Assembly: GCF_900101095.1 (NCBI RefSeq)
Contig: NZ_FNFM01000010.1
Location: 124,001-188,000 of the forward strand
DNA from: Actinopolyspora mzabensis
GTDB lineage: Bacteria; Actinomycetota; Actinomycetes; Mycobacteriales; Pseudonocardiaceae
DNA: 64,000 nucleotides
Direction: 5' to 3'
Shown here: positions 45,064 to 58,804 of the stretch, piece after piece
How positions within the stretch are numbered: position 1 is the first letter of the stretch
How the letters are laid out: each line of letters opens with the position of its first letter
Translations under genes and position numbers: made by a program
The notes under the pieces: generated by a model
The model's database searches: none
The model's input: only the letters and a program-made list of their open reading frames with translations
What the model was told of the DNA's origin: nothing

Positions 45064-45711
45064 GTGAGCACGGTCTATGATTGCGAGAGCCCGGACGGTC
45101 GCAGTGCCGGCCTGCGCAGGGCTGCGAGTTCGGTGCGCGGCGGTGGACTGGTTGTCCTGCCGACCGACACGGTTTACGGAATCGGTGCGGACGCGTTCGA
45201 CCCGGAGGCGGTCCGCGCATTGCTCTCGGCGAAGGGACGCGGCGCCGACATGCCCGTTCCGGTGCTGGTTGGCTCGTGGAACACCGTCGACGGATTGGTC
45301 ATGTCCGTGCCGCGGCAGGCCCGGGCCCTCATCGAGGCGTTCTGGCCCGGGGGGCTCTCGCTGATTCTGCCCCAGGCCCCCTCCCTCTCCTGGGATCTGG
45401 GGGAGACCCGCGGCACGGTCAACCTTCGGATGCCGCTGCACCCGGTGGCCCTGGATCTGTTGCGCGAGGTCGGCCCCATGGCGGTCTCGAGTGCCAACAC
45501 CACCGGCAATCCCCCCGCCGCCAACGTGGAACAGGCCCGGGAGCAGCTCGGTGAGGCCGTCCCGGTCTATCTGGACGGTGGCCCCTCCGGCGAACCCGTC
45601 GCTTCCACGATCGTGGACCTTACCGGGGACCAGCCGAGGGTGCTGCGTGAAGGAGCGGTGAGTCGGGACGAGCTGGCCGCCGAACTGGGTGTCGAGCTGC
45701 CCGCGGAGTAA
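45064..45711 (+). CDS. tsaC: Threonylcarbamoyl-AMP synthase (YrdC/Sua5 fold)
   Basis: GTG 45064 gives 215 residues. The YrdC signatures are LVVLPTDTVYGIGADAF, WPGGLSLILP, TVNLRMPLHPVALDLL and MAVSSANTTGNPPA. There is no C-terminal Sua5 domain, so it is the short form. It makes threonylcarbamoyl-adenylate for the t6A modification at position 37 of ANN-decoding tRNAs. Other t6A genes are not in the window. Confidence 0.94.
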   Translation: MSTVYDCESPDGRSAGLRRAASSVRGGGLVVLPTDTVYGIGADAFDPEAVRALLSAKGRGADMPVPVLVGSWNTVDGLVMSVPRQARALIEAFWPGGLSLILPQAPSLSWDLGETRGTVNLRMPLHPVALDLLREVGPMAVSSANTTGNPPAANVEQAREQLGEAVPVYLDGGPSGEPVASTIVDLTGDQPRVLREGAVSRDELAAELGVELPAE

Positions 45712-46087
45712 CGCGCCGTTGGTCTCGTACCACTGTTCGTTCGATCCGCTGTTCCCGCGGACGGGTGAACCGTGGCTGCGTGGAATTCGGGTCGTTCTGG
45801 GCCCCGCAGAGTATTGACCTGCTGAAACGGTGCCGAGGTGATACCCCGGGGCCGTGGGTGTGGACCCGCGCGGCGCGCCGCATGACTTCTCGATAGCGTG
45901 AACGAGCGTGCGCGGCCAGTGGACGACGCCTTCGTCCTCCGCCGCGCGATTGTCGGCAACGGCGCGTCGGCGCGGTTACGCCGATTTTTTCGTGGTCGTC
46001 CCGGAAGATGACGAGGAGCAATCAACGGTGACTGTGCTGTCGTGGGATCAAAGCGGTGTCGTGTGCCACGTTCCCACGCACGGCTAG
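45712..46087. other. Intergenic stretch before wecA
   Basis: About 375 bp without a supported gene. A TTGACC (45813-45818) is present without a well-placed -10 box. Confidence 0.4.
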
Positions 46088-47236
46088 GTGGCGATGATGG
46101 ACACCGTCCCCTCCTGGGCGCCGGTCGGGTTGCCCGCACGCGAGTACTTGCTGGTGTGTCTGACTTCCGCGGCCGTGACTTTCCTGCTCACCGGGCTGAT
46201 CCGGGTGTTCGCCATCCGCAGCCGGGCCGTGGCGCACCCCAGACGTCGGGACGTGCACTCGACGCCCATCCCCAGGATGGGCGGGGTCGCGATGTACTTC
46301 GGCGTGCTCGGCGGCATGTTCCTGGCCGACAATCTGCCCGCCCTCTCCCGCGGGTTCGACTATTCCAACGACGCGCTCGCGGTGATCTTCGCCGGTGGGT
46401 TGATCACACTTGTCGGCGCGTTGGACGACCGTTTCGAACTCGATTCGTGGACCAAGCTGGCCGGCCAGGTCACCGCCGCGGGGATCCTGGTGCTGATGGG
46501 CGTGCAGTGGTACATGCTGCCCGGCGGCCAGGGCGGTGAGTCCGGTTCGGTGCTGGTGCTCAGCGGAAACCAGGGGCAGCTGCTGACGGTGCTGCTGACC
46601 GTGGCCATGGTCAACGCCATGAACTTCGTCGACGGGCTGGACGGGCTCGCCTCCGGCATAGGTCTGATAGCCGCCAGCGCGACCTGCGCGTTCTGCCTGG
46701 GACTGCTCAACGACCAGGGCGGCGATGTCACCGCTTACCCCCCCGCGCTCATCGCGGCGACCATAGCCGGAGCCTGTCTCGGCTTTCTGCCGCACAACTT
46801 CCAGCCCGCTCGCATCTTCATGGGGGATTCGGGATCCATGCTGATCGGGCTGATGCTCGCCTCGGCCAGCACCACCGCCGCGGGCAAGATGGACCCCACG
46901 AGCCTGGACGCCTTCGGGTTGTTCGCCCCGTTGCTGGTGGTGGCTGCGGTGCTGTTCGTGCCACTGCTCGACCTGAGCCTGGCAGTGGTGCGCAGGACCA
47001 GGGCGGGCAAGAGCCCGTTCCACGCCGACAAGATGCACCTGCACCACCGGTTGCTCGAGCTGGGGCACTCGCAGCGGCGCGCGGTGCTGCTCATCTACCT
47101 GTGGGCGGGCGTGGTCGCGTTCGGTGCCGTCTCGCTCACGCTGTTCGACGATATGCTTCTCGTGGCATGGGCTGTGGGCTTCGCGGTGCTCGTAGCGGGT
47201 ACCGTATCCGCGATACCCCGAATGAGGACCAAGTAG
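46088..47236 (+). CDS. wecA: Undecaprenyl-phosphate sugar-1-phosphate transferase (WecA/TagO/Rfe family)
   Basis: A 382-residue membrane protein (GTG start) with about 11 hydrophobic segments. Motifs of the MraY/WecA superfamily are RDVHSTPIPRMGGVAMY, LVGALDDRFELDSWTKL, NAMNFVDGLDGLASGIG, ARIFMGDSGSMLIG and the C-terminal HADKMHLHHRLLELGHSQRR. It transfers GlcNAc-1-phosphate (or a similar sugar) from UDP-sugar to undecaprenyl/decaprenyl phosphate, starting a wall polymer. Its position just before atpI-atpB matches rfe in mycobacteria. Confidence 0.93.
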   Translation: MAMMDTVPSWAPVGLPAREYLLVCLTSAAVTFLLTGLIRVFAIRSRAVAHPRRRDVHSTPIPRMGGVAMYFGVLGGMFLADNLPALSRGFDYSNDALAVIFAGGLITLVGALDDRFELDSWTKLAGQVTAAGILVLMGVQWYMLPGGQGGESGSVLVLSGNQGQLLTVLLTVAMVNAMNFVDGLDGLASGIGLIAASATCAFCLGLLNDQGGDVTAYPPALIAATIAGACLGFLPHNFQPARIFMGDSGSMLIGLMLASASTTAAGKMDPTSLDAFGLFAPLLVVAAVLFVPLLDLSLAVVRRTRAGKSPFHADKMHLHHRLLELGHSQRRAVLLIYLWAGVVAFGAVSLTLFDDMLLVAWAVGFAVLVAGTVSAIPRMRTK

Positions 47237-47256
47237 AACTTCGCGGCGGGAGAGTG

Positions 47257-47736
47257 ATGACGGAAGCGACCGGAACGCCCGACGACACCGACCGGCCCAC
47301 GGCCGAGGAGACGAATCCGCACGCCCGGACGGTGCGCCGGTTGGCCGCGGCGATGCTTCGCGCCGCCGTACTGCCGGGTGCCCTGGCCGTGCTGTTGTGC
47401 ACGGTCGTCGCCGCTTTCCTGGCAGGGATGCCGGGGCTGTTGGGCGGATTGATCGGTGGCGCGGTGGCTTTCGGTTCGTCGTTGCTCACGCTGTGGTTGA
47501 TGCGAAGTACAGCCGATTTTCACCCGATGTTCGTGATGGTCGCCGCGTTGGGCGGCTACATCGGGAAGATGATCGTGCTGTTCGTGGTGGTGACCCTGCT
47601 GCGTGGACTCGACTTCGTCCACGTGGAGTCCGTGGCGCTGACGATACTGGTCACGGTCCTGGTGTGGGCCGCGGCCGAGGTACGCGGTTTCCGCAGGACC
47701 AGGACCCCCACGATCGCGGTGGCCGACCGCTCCTGA
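47257..47736 (+). CDS. atpI: ATP synthase accessory membrane protein (AtpI-like)
   Basis: A 159-residue protein with GGGAGAG before the ATG and four hydrophobic segments after a polar ~30-residue N-terminus. It is in the atpI position, between wecA and atpB. AtpI proteins help assemble the c-ring and may handle Mg2+. Sequence conservation is low in this family, so the name rests partly on position. Confidence 0.8.
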   Translation: MTEATGTPDDTDRPTAEETNPHARTVRRLAAAMLRAAVLPGALAVLLCTVVAAFLAGMPGLLGGLIGGAVAFGSSLLTLWLMRSTADFHPMFVMVAALGGYIGKMIVLFVVVTLLRGLDFVHVESVALTILVTVLVWAAAEVRGFRRTRTPTIAVADRS

Positions 47737-48013
47737 ACGGTCCGGCCCGCTCGGGTGACCCCTCCCGGCGCGTGGGTGTTACGACCGTTTTGTTACCGAA
47801 TGGTAGGATTCGCTGCGCAGGTAACTCGGGTTTCGACGCGAGTACGTCCTCCGTCGCCGGAAGTCGTGGTCCGTCCCGTGGGACTTGCCTGGCGGGACCT
47901 GGCCGGTGGGAGGGCCCCTAAGTCCTCGATCGTGTATCAGGTACGTTGAGTGCAAATCGTGACGATTCCCCCGGTGGAGTTAGCTCCAGCCGGGAGAACC
48001 GGAAGGAGCCCAG

Positions 48014-48793
48014 TTGGGCGCGCTGGTGTTGAGCCAGGGCGGAACTTTCGAGCCGCCCGGTGTCGATAGCTTTTTCCTCCCGCCGATCTTTGGTGAAGTC
48101 ACCAAGCCGATCGTGCTCGTAGTGCTCTCGGCTGTCATCGTCGGTGCGTACTTCTTGATTGCCACCCGCAATCTCAAGTTGGTACCTGGCAAGGCTCAGT
48201 TCGCGGCGGAGTACATCTACGACTTCAGCAGGAACACGATCGCCAGGGATCAGATCGGGGCGCAGCACTTCCGTCCCTTCATCGGGCTGATCTTCGGGCT
48301 GTTCACCTTCATCCTGGTGAACAACCTGTTCGGGATCATTCCGCTGATCCAGTACCCCACGATGGCCAAGATCGGGTTCCCGGTCGCACTGTTCCTCATG
48401 GTCTACGTCGTTATCCACACCGTGGGATTCCGACGGCACGGCTTCCTGGGGTACTTCAAGCATGTGATGTTCCCCCCGGGGGTACCCAAGCCGGTCTACA
48501 TCCTGCTGGCCCCCATCGAGTTCCTGCAGAAGTTCCTGTTTCAGCCGGTGGCGCTGGCCATCCGAGTCTTCGCGGCCATGTTCGCCGGACACCTCATTCT
48601 GCTGGTGTTCACTCTCGGCGGGCAGTATCTGCTGCTCGAGGGGAGTGCGCTGCTCAAGCCGGTTTCCATCGTCAGCTTCGCCTTCGCGATCCTTCTGACC
48701 TTCGCCGAGGCCTTGATTCAGGTCTTGCAGGCGTACATTTTCGCGGTGCTCACCGCCAACTTCATCGGTGCCGCACTCGCGCAAGACCACTGA
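48014..48793 (+). CDS. atpB: F-type ATP synthase subunit a
   Basis: A TTG start just after GGAAGGAG gives 259 residues with six hydrophobic segments. The essential arginine of the proton channel is Arg184 in LAIRVFAAMFAGHLILLVF. LTFAEALIQVLQAYIFAVLTANFIGAAL forms the last helix. It is the first structural gene of atpBEFHAGDC. The 277 bp before it carry a TAGGAT (47804-47809) that could be a -10 box. Confidence 0.96.
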   Translation: MGALVLSQGGTFEPPGVDSFFLPPIFGEVTKPIVLVVLSAVIVGAYFLIATRNLKLVPGKAQFAAEYIYDFSRNTIARDQIGAQHFRPFIGLIFGLFTFILVNNLFGIIPLIQYPTMAKIGFPVALFLMVYVVIHTVGFRRHGFLGYFKHVMFPPGVPKPVYILLAPIEFLQKFLFQPVALAIRVFAAMFAGHLILLVFTLGGQYLLLEGSALLKPVSIVSFAFAILLTFAEALIQVLQAYIFAVLTANFIGAALAQDH

Positions 48794-48853
48794 AGGACAG
48801 ATCGAGACCTCACGATCCGCGTGTTATGCGGACCGAGTTGAAAGGTAGTAACA

Positions 48854-49111
48854 GTGAGCAACATCGTTCTTGCACAGGCTGCGGAGACCGCAAGCAACAT
48901 CAACCCGGGCCTGGCCGCCATCGGCTACGGCGTCGGTGCGATCGGTCCCGGTATCGGCGTTGGTCTGATCTGGTCGGCCGTCATCAACGGAACCGCTCGC
49001 CAGCCCGAGGCGCAGGGCCAGTTGATGGGTATCGCCTGGATCTCCTTCGTTCTGGTCGAGGTGCTGGCGCTGATCGGTCTGGTCCTCTACTTCATCGCTT
49101 CCAACGCCTGA
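48854..49111 (+). CDS. atpE: F-type ATP synthase subunit c
   Basis: An 85-residue hairpin of two membrane helices. The loop contains ARQPEAQGQL; the proton-carrying carboxylate is Glu69 in FVLVEVLAL. Ring subunits turn with proton flow. The GTG start follows GAAAGGTAG. Confidence 0.97.
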   Translation: MSNIVLAQAAETASNINPGLAAIGYGVGAIGPGIGVGLIWSAVINGTARQPEAQGQLMGIAWISFVLVEVLALIGLVLYFIASNA

Positions 49112-49144
49112 TTCCGACAGCTTGACGGGTTGGGAGAAGTCCTG

Positions 49145-49699
49145 ATGGAGAACAAGATGGTGCTGGCAGCGGAGGGCCACAATCCGATTCTGCCCGCTCC
49201 GGCCGAGATAATCGTCGGTTTCGTCGCGTTCGCCGCCCTCCTGTTCGTGCTCTACAGGTACGCCGTTCCGCGCTTCGAGAAGGTCTACCAGGAGCGCAGT
49301 GAGCGGATCGAGGGTGGCATCGCCCGGGCCGAGGAGGCGCAGGCCGAGGCACAGCGCACCCTGGAGCAGTACAAGGCACAGCTCGCCGAGGCACGTGCGG
49401 AGGCCGCCAGGATCCGCGACGATGCCCGTGCCGAGGGGCAGCAGATCCTGGACGAGATGCGCTCGCAGGCTCAGGAGGAGAGCGACCGCATCGTCAGCCA
49501 GGGGCAGGCACAGCTCGCCGCGCAGCGTTCGCAGGTCATCGCGGAGCTGCGTGAGGATCTCGGCAGGCAGGCCGTTGATCTGGCGAGCAAGGTCGTCGGT
49601 GAATCCCTCGAGGACGAGGCCCGGCGGCGCGGCACGGTGGACCGGTTCCTGGACGAGCTGGACGCCGCTTCCGCCCCGTCGACATCGACCAACAGCTGA
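49145..49699 (+). CDS. atpF: F-type ATP synthase subunit b
   Basis: ATG 49145 gives 184 residues: one membrane helix ([20 protein letters not shown], about 23-42), then a long coiled coil rich in Glu/Ala/Gln ([30 protein letters not shown]...). It forms the peripheral stalk with the delta subunit. Confidence 0.95.
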   Translation: MENKMVLAAEGHNPILPAPAEIIVGFVAFAALLFVLYRYAVPRFEKVYQERSERIEGGIARAEEAQAEAQRTLEQYKAQLAEARAEAARIRDDARAEGQQILDEMRSQAQEESDRIVSQGQAQLAAQRSQVIAELREDLGRQAVDLASKVVGESLEDEARRRGTVDRFLDELDAASAPSTSTNS

Positions 49700-49770
49700 T
49701 CGGTTCCGACCGTTCGGTCGAAGGTCGAAGGGACGTAAGTGATGGGCCCAGGAGAGAAAGGCGTGCAGAG

Positions 49771-50601
49771 TTGAGCACCCTCGTGAACGCCGCGAGTCGC
49801 GATGCCCTGGCAGCCAGCGAGCTGCAGCTGTTGCAGGCCACTGACGGGGCAGGACCCGCGGAGATCACCGGGCTCGCCGAGGAGTTGTTCGGGGTCGCCG
49901 CGCTGCTGCGCGGCGAGTCCGCCCTGCGGCGTGCTCTTGCCGATGCCGCCACCCCCGCTGAGTCCAGGCAAGGTTTGGTCCGCGAACTGCTGACCGATCG
50001 CCTCGGTGCACGGGCACTGCCGGTGGTGACCGAGGCGGTTGGGGTTCGCTGGTCGTACCCCGGTGACCTGGTGCACGGTCTCGAACGGCTCGCCCGTGTC
50101 GCGCTGCTGGTGCAGGCCGAGCGTGCGGGCAGGCTCGACGCGGTCGAGGACGAGCTGTTCCGGCTGGGCCGCATCATCGGCGGTCAACCCGAGCTGGAAC
50201 GGCTGTTGTCGGACCCCACGGCCGATGCCACCGGTAAGGGAGCCGTCATCCAACAGCTGGTCGGCGGCAGGGTCGAGGACGTGACCGAGCGACTGGTTCG
50301 GCAGTTGGTCGAGCAGTCGTCGGGGCAGCACCTCAGCGAAGGGCTGGAGGAGCTGGCCGAACTTTCCGCCAAGCGGCGGGAGCGTTCGGTCGCCCACGTT
50401 CGCTCGGCGATTCCGCTCAGCGACGAGCAGCAGCAGCGATTGGCCAGTACCCTGCAGCGCATATACGCGCGGCCGATTGCGGTACACCTGGAAGTGGACC
50501 CGCAAATCGGTGGTGGGCTGGTTATCCGGGTCGGTGAGGAAGTCATCGACGGCAGCACGTCCGGCCGGCTGCAGGCACTGCGGCGCGACCTCTCCGACTG
50601 A
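49771..50601 (+). CDS. atpH: F-type ATP synthase subunit delta
   Basis: A 276-residue protein (TTG start), longer than the ~180 of E. coli but usual for actinobacteria. Family features include [33 protein letters not shown] and the C-terminal [35 protein letters not shown]. It links subunit b to the alpha3beta3 head. In mycobacteria delta is fused to a b-like segment; here b and delta are separate genes. Confidence 0.95.
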   Translation: MSTLVNAASRDALAASELQLLQATDGAGPAEITGLAEELFGVAALLRGESALRRALADAATPAESRQGLVRELLTDRLGARALPVVTEAVGVRWSYPGDLVHGLERLARVALLVQAERAGRLDAVEDELFRLGRIIGGQPELERLLSDPTADATGKGAVIQQLVGGRVEDVTERLVRQLVEQSSGQHLSEGLEELAELSAKRRERSVAHVRSAIPLSDEQQQRLASTLQRIYARPIAVHLEVDPQIGGGLVIRVGEEVIDGSTSGRLQALRRDLSD

Positions 50602-50679
50602 CGGACGGTCCTCCCGAACCCGTCGTCGGAAGGGGCCGGACCCCCTTTCCACAGAACGAAGCGAGAGCAGGAACGAGAC

Positions 50680-52332
<1,653 letters not shown>

Positions 52333-52342
52333 CCGGGTAGCT

Positions 52343-54698
<2,356 letters not shown>

Positions 54699-54853
54699 TC
54701 GGGTAGTCACCCGTTGCTTCGGCGGATCGCGGGTGTCGGGACTCCCGGCACCCGCGCCGTGTTCGGGACGGTTCGAACCTCGGTGACGCCGTTGTTCGGG
54801 CGTGCCCGATCCATCGGATAGACTACGACGACACACCGACGAAGGAGACACGC

Positions 54854-55219
54854 GTGGCCGAGATGTCCGTCGAGCTGGTCGCCGTGGAGCGCCGACTCTG
54901 GTCCGGTACCGCGACCAGTGTGGTGGCCCAGACGACCGAAGGTGTAATCGGCATCCTGCCCGGACACGAGCCGATGCTCGGTCAGTTGGTCGAAGGGGGT
55001 GTCGTCAAGATCACGACCCCCGATCACGAGACAGTCACCGCCGCCGTGCACGGTGGTTTCCTCTCGACCTCGAACGGCGTCGTCAGCGTTCTCGCGGAGT
55101 CGGCGGAGCTGGCTCAGGAGATCGACGTCGCCGCCGCGCGGCGTGATGCCGAGGGAGAGGATGAACAGACCAGAGTGCGGGCCAGGTCACGGCTGCGAGT
55201 GGCGGGCTACTCCGTCTGA
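54854..55219 (+). CDS. atpC: F-type ATP synthase subunit epsilon
   Basis: A 121-residue protein; GAAGGAG stands before GTG 54854. The beta-sandwich region ([37 protein letters not shown]) is complete and the C-terminal helical part is short. It couples rotation and inhibits hydrolysis. A 155-bp gap follows atpD. Confidence 0.95.
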   Translation: MAEMSVELVAVERRLWSGTATSVVAQTTEGVIGILPGHEPMLGQLVEGGVVKITTPDHETVTAAVHGGFLSTSNGVVSVLAESAELAQEIDVAAARRDAEGEDEQTRVRARSRLRVAGYSV

Positions 55220-55231
55220 CGGCCACGACGA

Positions 55232-55687
55232 ATGAGCCCCTCGATCCTGCTGCTGGCCCTTGTGCTCGGCTCGGCGGTTGTCGTCGTGCTGGCCGTGCTC
55301 GGCGGGCTGCTGCTGGCGCGTCGGCGGTTGGGCAAGCTCAAGGCGGGGGGCATCGAGGTCGCACTGCGGGTCCACCGCGGTGAACCCGGTCGGGGCTGGC
55401 ATCTGGGGGTCGCGCACTACCACGGTGAGGAATTCGCCTGGTACCGCGCGTTGAGTCTGCGTTCCGGCCCCGACTGGGCACTCAATCGAGGCGACATGGA
55501 AATCGCCTCCCGGCGCAGTCCCAGTACCGCCGAAACCTACACCATGCCCGCCGGGTCGCTGGTGATACACCTGAGCCGACCGGGGGACGACATCGAGATC
55601 GCGATGGGAAACGACGCGTTGACGGGCTTTCTCTCCTGGATGGAGTCGGCGCCCCCCAGCAGCGTCGCTCCCTGGGCCGGGCACTGA
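55232..55687 (+). CDS. DUF2550 membrane-anchored protein
   Basis: A 151-residue protein with one N-terminal membrane segment (ILLLALVLGSAVVVVLAVLGGLLLA) and a DUF2550 domain (GIEVALRVHRGEPGRGWHLGVAHYHGEEFAWYRALSLRSGP). It follows atpC by 12 bp, as Rv1312 does in M. tuberculosis, so it is co-transcribed with the ATP synthase genes. Function is unknown; conservation of position suggests a link to the ATP synthase or membrane energetics. Confidence 0.88.
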   Translation: MSPSILLLALVLGSAVVVVLAVLGGLLLARRRLGKLKAGGIEVALRVHRGEPGRGWHLGVAHYHGEEFAWYRALSLRSGPDWALNRGDMEIASRRSPSTAETYTMPAGSLVIHLSRPGDDIEIAMGNDALTGFLSWMESAPPSSVAPWAGH

Positions 55688-55760
55688 GGTTTTCCCCTGC
55701 CCTTGACGCGCTGCTCGCTTGGCGGAACCTCTCTTGCGGCTCCCTCGCAGCGGCGCGGCG

Positions 55761-55778
55761 TTTTCGCGGGAAATCGAT
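55761..55778. repeat. Short palindromic repeat (REP-like), diverged copy e
   Basis: The sequence around GTTTTCGCGGGAAATCGATG matches the CGATTTCGCGAGAAATCG family with about three changes. It follows the DUF2550 gene; just upstream, GGCGGAACCTCTCTTGCGG resembles the left end of the 105-bp repeat. Confidence 0.5.
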
Positions 55779-55865
55779 GCCCGCCCCGCCGTGCCCTCCC
55801 ACCGAGGCGGCAGTTTACGGGGAATTCCGTGCTGGGCTTCGTGACGGGTTGCTTAGCATGGCGAA

Positions 55866-56339
55866 GTGCGAATCGAAATCAGTCGCTATGATCACCCCGA
55901 CGCGACGGAGCTCGTCCGTCAGGTGCAGCAGGAGTACGTCCACCGCTACGGTGGGCCCGACAGCACGCCGCTGCTGCCCGAGGACTTCCTGCCGCCGCGC
56001 GGATTGTTCCTGATCGGCTACCACGCCGAGCTTCCGGTGGCGATCGGTGGCTGGCGCTCGCAGGACTCCGACGTCGACGGCTTCGAGGACGGGGACGCGG
56101 AGATGAAGCGGATGTACGTGGTTCCGGGAGCCCGTGGTGCCGGCTTCGCACGGGCGGTTCTCGCCGAGCTGGAGAACACCGCCGCGCGGGCAGGCCGGAA
56201 GCGTATGGTCCTCGAGACCGGGCTGCAGCAGCCCGAGGCGATCGGCCTGTACGAGTCTTCCGGCTACCACGAGACAGCCAAGTTCGGGGTGTACCGCGAG
56301 GAGCCCGACAGCAGATGCTTCGCCAAGGAACTCAACTGA
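55866..56339 (+). CDS. GNAT-family N-acetyltransferase
   Basis: A 157-residue protein with GTG start. The acetyl-CoA loop region is AEMKRMYVVPGARGAGFARAVLAELE and the C-terminal GLYESSGYHETAKFG is typical. TAGCAT lies 6 nt before the start, so the mRNA may be leaderless. The acceptor molecule is unknown. Confidence 0.88.
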   Translation: MRIEISRYDHPDATELVRQVQQEYVHRYGGPDSTPLLPEDFLPPRGLFLIGYHAELPVAIGGWRSQDSDVDGFEDGDAEMKRMYVVPGARGAGFARAVLAELENTAARAGRKRMVLETGLQQPEAIGLYESSGYHETAKFGVYREEPDSRCFAKELN

Positions 56340-56376
56340 TCGAAGTCTGGTATCTCGGTTTTCGTAGCTGGTTGGG

Positions 56377-56480
56377 TGGCGGAACCTCTCGCGGGCTCTC
56401 GCTGCGGGTCCGGAGACATCGGGTAGGTACTACACAACGTCTCCGGCGTCCTCGCGAGAGCACCACGAGAGAACCCGCGG
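56377..56480. repeat. Long hairpin-forming intergenic repeat, copy 2
   Basis: Nearly identical to 4144-4248: the same outer CTCTCGC/GCGAGAG and inner GGAGAC/GTCTCC inverted repeats, with few changes concentrated near the ends. It lies between the convergent acetyltransferase and corrinoid adenosyltransferase genes. Confidence 0.75.
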
Positions 56481-56601
56481 GTGGTGTCGGCCCGCGTGAG
56501 AGGTGATTCGACGCCGGGAGCTCCGAATCACGGATTCGGTCCCACGCCGATGTCCACGGTGGGAGGTCGATCCACCTGAGGGGTGCCGAACCGGCTTCGG
56601 C

Positions 56602-57186
56602 TCAAGAATCCGACTCGGCGTTGCCGCCGGGGCGCCACAGGACGTCGCCCGCCGGGTTCGCCACGCGGGCGAGGATGAACAGCAGGTCGGAAAGCCGGTT
56701 GAGGTACTTGGCCGGTGCCTCGTTGGTCTCCTCCGGATGGGCTTCGAGCAGCCGCCAGGCCGAACGTTCGGCCCGCCGAGCCACACAACGGGCCTGGTGC
56801 AGCAGCGCACCGCCGGGGGTGCCGCCGGGGAGTATGAACGACTCCAACTTGCCCAGACGTTCGTTGTACTCGTCGCACCAGCTCTCCAGCCGTGACACAT
56901 AGCTCGGCTGCACCCGAAGCGGTGGGTACTTCGGTTCCGCCAGCACCGGGGTGGCCAGATCCGCCCCGACGTCGAACAGATCGTTCTGCACCGAACGCAG
57001 CACGTCGTGTACGTCCGCGTCGAACGTGGCGGTGGCCAGGGCGACACCGAGCACGGAGTTCGTCTCGTCCACGTCCGCGTAGGCTTCCAGCCGCGGATCG
57101 GTCTTCGAGACCTCGGAGTTGTCCGAGAGCCGGGTTGTGCCCGAGTCCCCGGTACGCGTGTAGATCTTGGTCAGGTGCACGCTCAT
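56602..57186 (-). CDS. pduO: Cob(I)alamin adenosyltransferase, PduO type
   Basis: From ATG 57186 the product has 194 residues. Signatures are [17 protein letters not shown] (ATP binding), [40 protein letters not shown] and [14 protein letters not shown]. It makes adenosylcobalamin from cob(I)alamin and ATP. There is no ribosome-binding site, and TAGGCT (57194-57199, minus) lies 7 nt before the ATG, so the mRNA is probably leaderless. It is divergent from murA, as Rv1314c is in M. tuberculosis. Confidence 0.94.
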   Translation of the reverse strand: MSVHLTKIYTRTGDSGTTRLSDNSEVSKTDPRLEAYADVDETNSVLGVALATATFDADVHDVLRSVQNDLFDVGADLATPVLAEPKYPPLRVQPSYVSRLESWCDEYNERLGKLESFILPGGTPGGALLHQARCVARRAERSAWRLLEAHPEETNEAPAKYLNRLSDLLFILARVANPAGDVLWRPGGNAESDS

Positions 57187-57306
57187 GCGTGCAAGCCTAT
57201 GCGTTCTCGCCCCTCGAACAGCTCCGGAGGCCGTTTCGGGGTATCGGTGGGGCACGTTGGTCCGATCGTTGTACCACCCACTCGGATATCACCCGCACCG
57301 CGGCCG

Positions 57307-57312
57307 TAACCT
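57307..57312 (+). promoter_or_regulatory. Probable -10 box of a leaderless murA transcript
   Basis: TAACCT ends 8 nt before the murA GTG at 57321 and no Shine-Dalgarno sequence is present. Confidence 0.4.
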
Positions 57313-57320
57313 GGCTGTCC

Positions 57321-58577
57321 GTGAGTGAGCATTTCCGGGTACACGGTGGCGCCCGTCTCGTCGGAGAAGTCGGCGTGGTGGGCGCCAAGAACAGCGTGCT
57401 GAAGCTGATGGCCGCTTCGCTGCTGGCCGAGGGGACGACGACCATCACGAACTGCCCGGAGATCCTGGACGTCCCGCTGATGGCCGATGTGCTGCGCAGC
57501 CTGGGCTGTTCGGTCAGCATCGACGGTCCCACCACCACCATCACCACGCCGCCCGATATCAGTCATGAAGCCGTTTCGGTTCACATGAGCAGGTTGCGTG
57601 CCTCGGTGTGCGTGCTCGGGCCGCTCGTGGCTCGCTGCAGGCGCGCGGTGGTGACCCTGCCCGGTGGTGACGCGATCGGGTCCCGACCGCTGGACATGCA
57701 CCAGAACGGGCTGCGGCAGCTGGGCGCTTCCAGTCACATCGAGCACGGTGCCGTGGTGGCCCAGGCCGAGAACCTGCACGGTGCGCGGATATGGCTCGAT
57801 TTTCCCAGTGTCGGTGCCACCGAGAACATTCTGATGGCATCCGTACTCGCGGACGGCACCACGGTGATCGACAACGCGGCCCGCGAACCGGAGATCGTTG
57901 ATCTGTGCGTGATGCTGCAGCAGATGGGCGCACGGATCGAGGGAGCGGGTACTTCCACGCTGACAGTGCAAGGCGTGTCCCGGCTCGAACCGGTTCGCCA
58001 CCAGGTCATCGGTGACCGCATCGTGGCGGCGACCTGGGCCTTCGCCGCCGCTGCAACTCGTGGTGACGTGAGCGTGCACGGTGTGGATCCGAACAACGTG
58101 AATCTCGTGCTGGAGAAGCTACGCAGCGCCGGGGCCGAGGTGTCGGTCGAGGACGAGAGCTTCCGTGTCGCCATGGACCGACGCCCCAGTGCGGTGGACT
58201 ACGTCACGTTGCCGTTCCCCGGCTTTCCCACCGACCTGCAGCCCATGGCACTCGCCTTGTCGGCCGTGGCCGACGGTACATCCATGATCACCGAGAACCT
58301 CTTCGAGTCCCGATTCCGCTTCATCGAGGAACTGGTCCGGATGGGGGCCGACGCTCGCACCGACGGGCACCACGCCGTGGTGCGGGGGCAGGAACGGCTC
58401 TCCAGCGCTCCCGTGTGGGCCTCGGACATCCGAGCCGGGGTGGGACTCGTGCTCGCGGGGCTGTGCGCCGAGGGAACCACCGAGGTATGGGACGTCTTCC
58501 ACATCGATCGCGGTTATCCGGACTTCGTCAAGCAGCTGTGCGGACTGGGGGCCGAGATCGAGCGGGTGTCCGACTGA
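57321..58577 (+). CDS. murA: UDP-N-acetylglucosamine 1-carboxyvinyltransferase with Asp117
   Basis: GTG 57321 gives 418 residues, the normal length; the longer open frame is spurious. MurA motifs are [56 protein letters not shown] and [14 protein letters not shown]. At the position of the usual catalytic Cys115 stands Asp117. That is the form known from M. tuberculosis and is associated with fosfomycin insensitivity. The enzyme adds enolpyruvate to UDP-GlcNAc in the first committed step of peptidoglycan synthesis. Confidence 0.97.
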   Translation: MSEHFRVHGGARLVGEVGVVGAKNSVLKLMAASLLAEGTTTITNCPEILDVPLMADVLRSLGCSVSIDGPTTTITTPPDISHEAVSVHMSRLRASVCVLGPLVARCRRAVVTLPGGDAIGSRPLDMHQNGLRQLGASSHIEHGAVVAQAENLHGARIWLDFPSVGATENILMASVLADGTTVIDNAAREPEIVDLCVMLQQMGARIEGAGTSTLTVQGVSRLEPVRHQVIGDRIVAATWAFAAAATRGDVSVHGVDPNNVNLVLEKLRSAGAEVSVEDESFRVAMDRRPSAVDYVTLPFPGFPTDLQPMALALSAVADGTSMITENLFESRFRFIEELVRMGADARTDGHHAVVRGQERLSSAPVWASDIRAGVGLVLAGLCAEGTTEVWDVFHIDRGYPDFVKQLCGLGAEIERVSD

Positions 58578-58713
58578 GCGGGGTCTACCGTTCGTCGAGG
58601 ACGTTCCCGCTCGCGCAGAACACACGTGAGCCCTCCCCCACGTAGCTGCGGACGGCGAGTTGGTCGGCAACCCGCAGGTGCCGCTTCGACGGTGAACTAC
58701 ACACTTACGTGTG

Positions 58714-58748
58714 GTTACTTTTGGTGTTCGTTCAGTTACCTTGGGTGT
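58714..58748 (+). promoter_or_regulatory. Two direct repeats spaced 21 bp, upstream of a small-protein locus
   Basis: GTTACTTTTGGTGT (58714-58727) and GTTACCTTGGGTGT (58735-58748) match at 12 of 14 bases and start exactly 21 bp apart, two helical turns. TTGACG (58762-58767) with TACAGG (58784-58789) follows. The arrangement fits a regulator binding twice on one DNA face just upstream of the -35 box. Confidence 0.55.
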
Positions 58749-58804
58749 GCTGTCGATGATCTTGACGTGGTTGTCGCCGGCACTACAGGGGAGTTCACAC
58801 GGCC

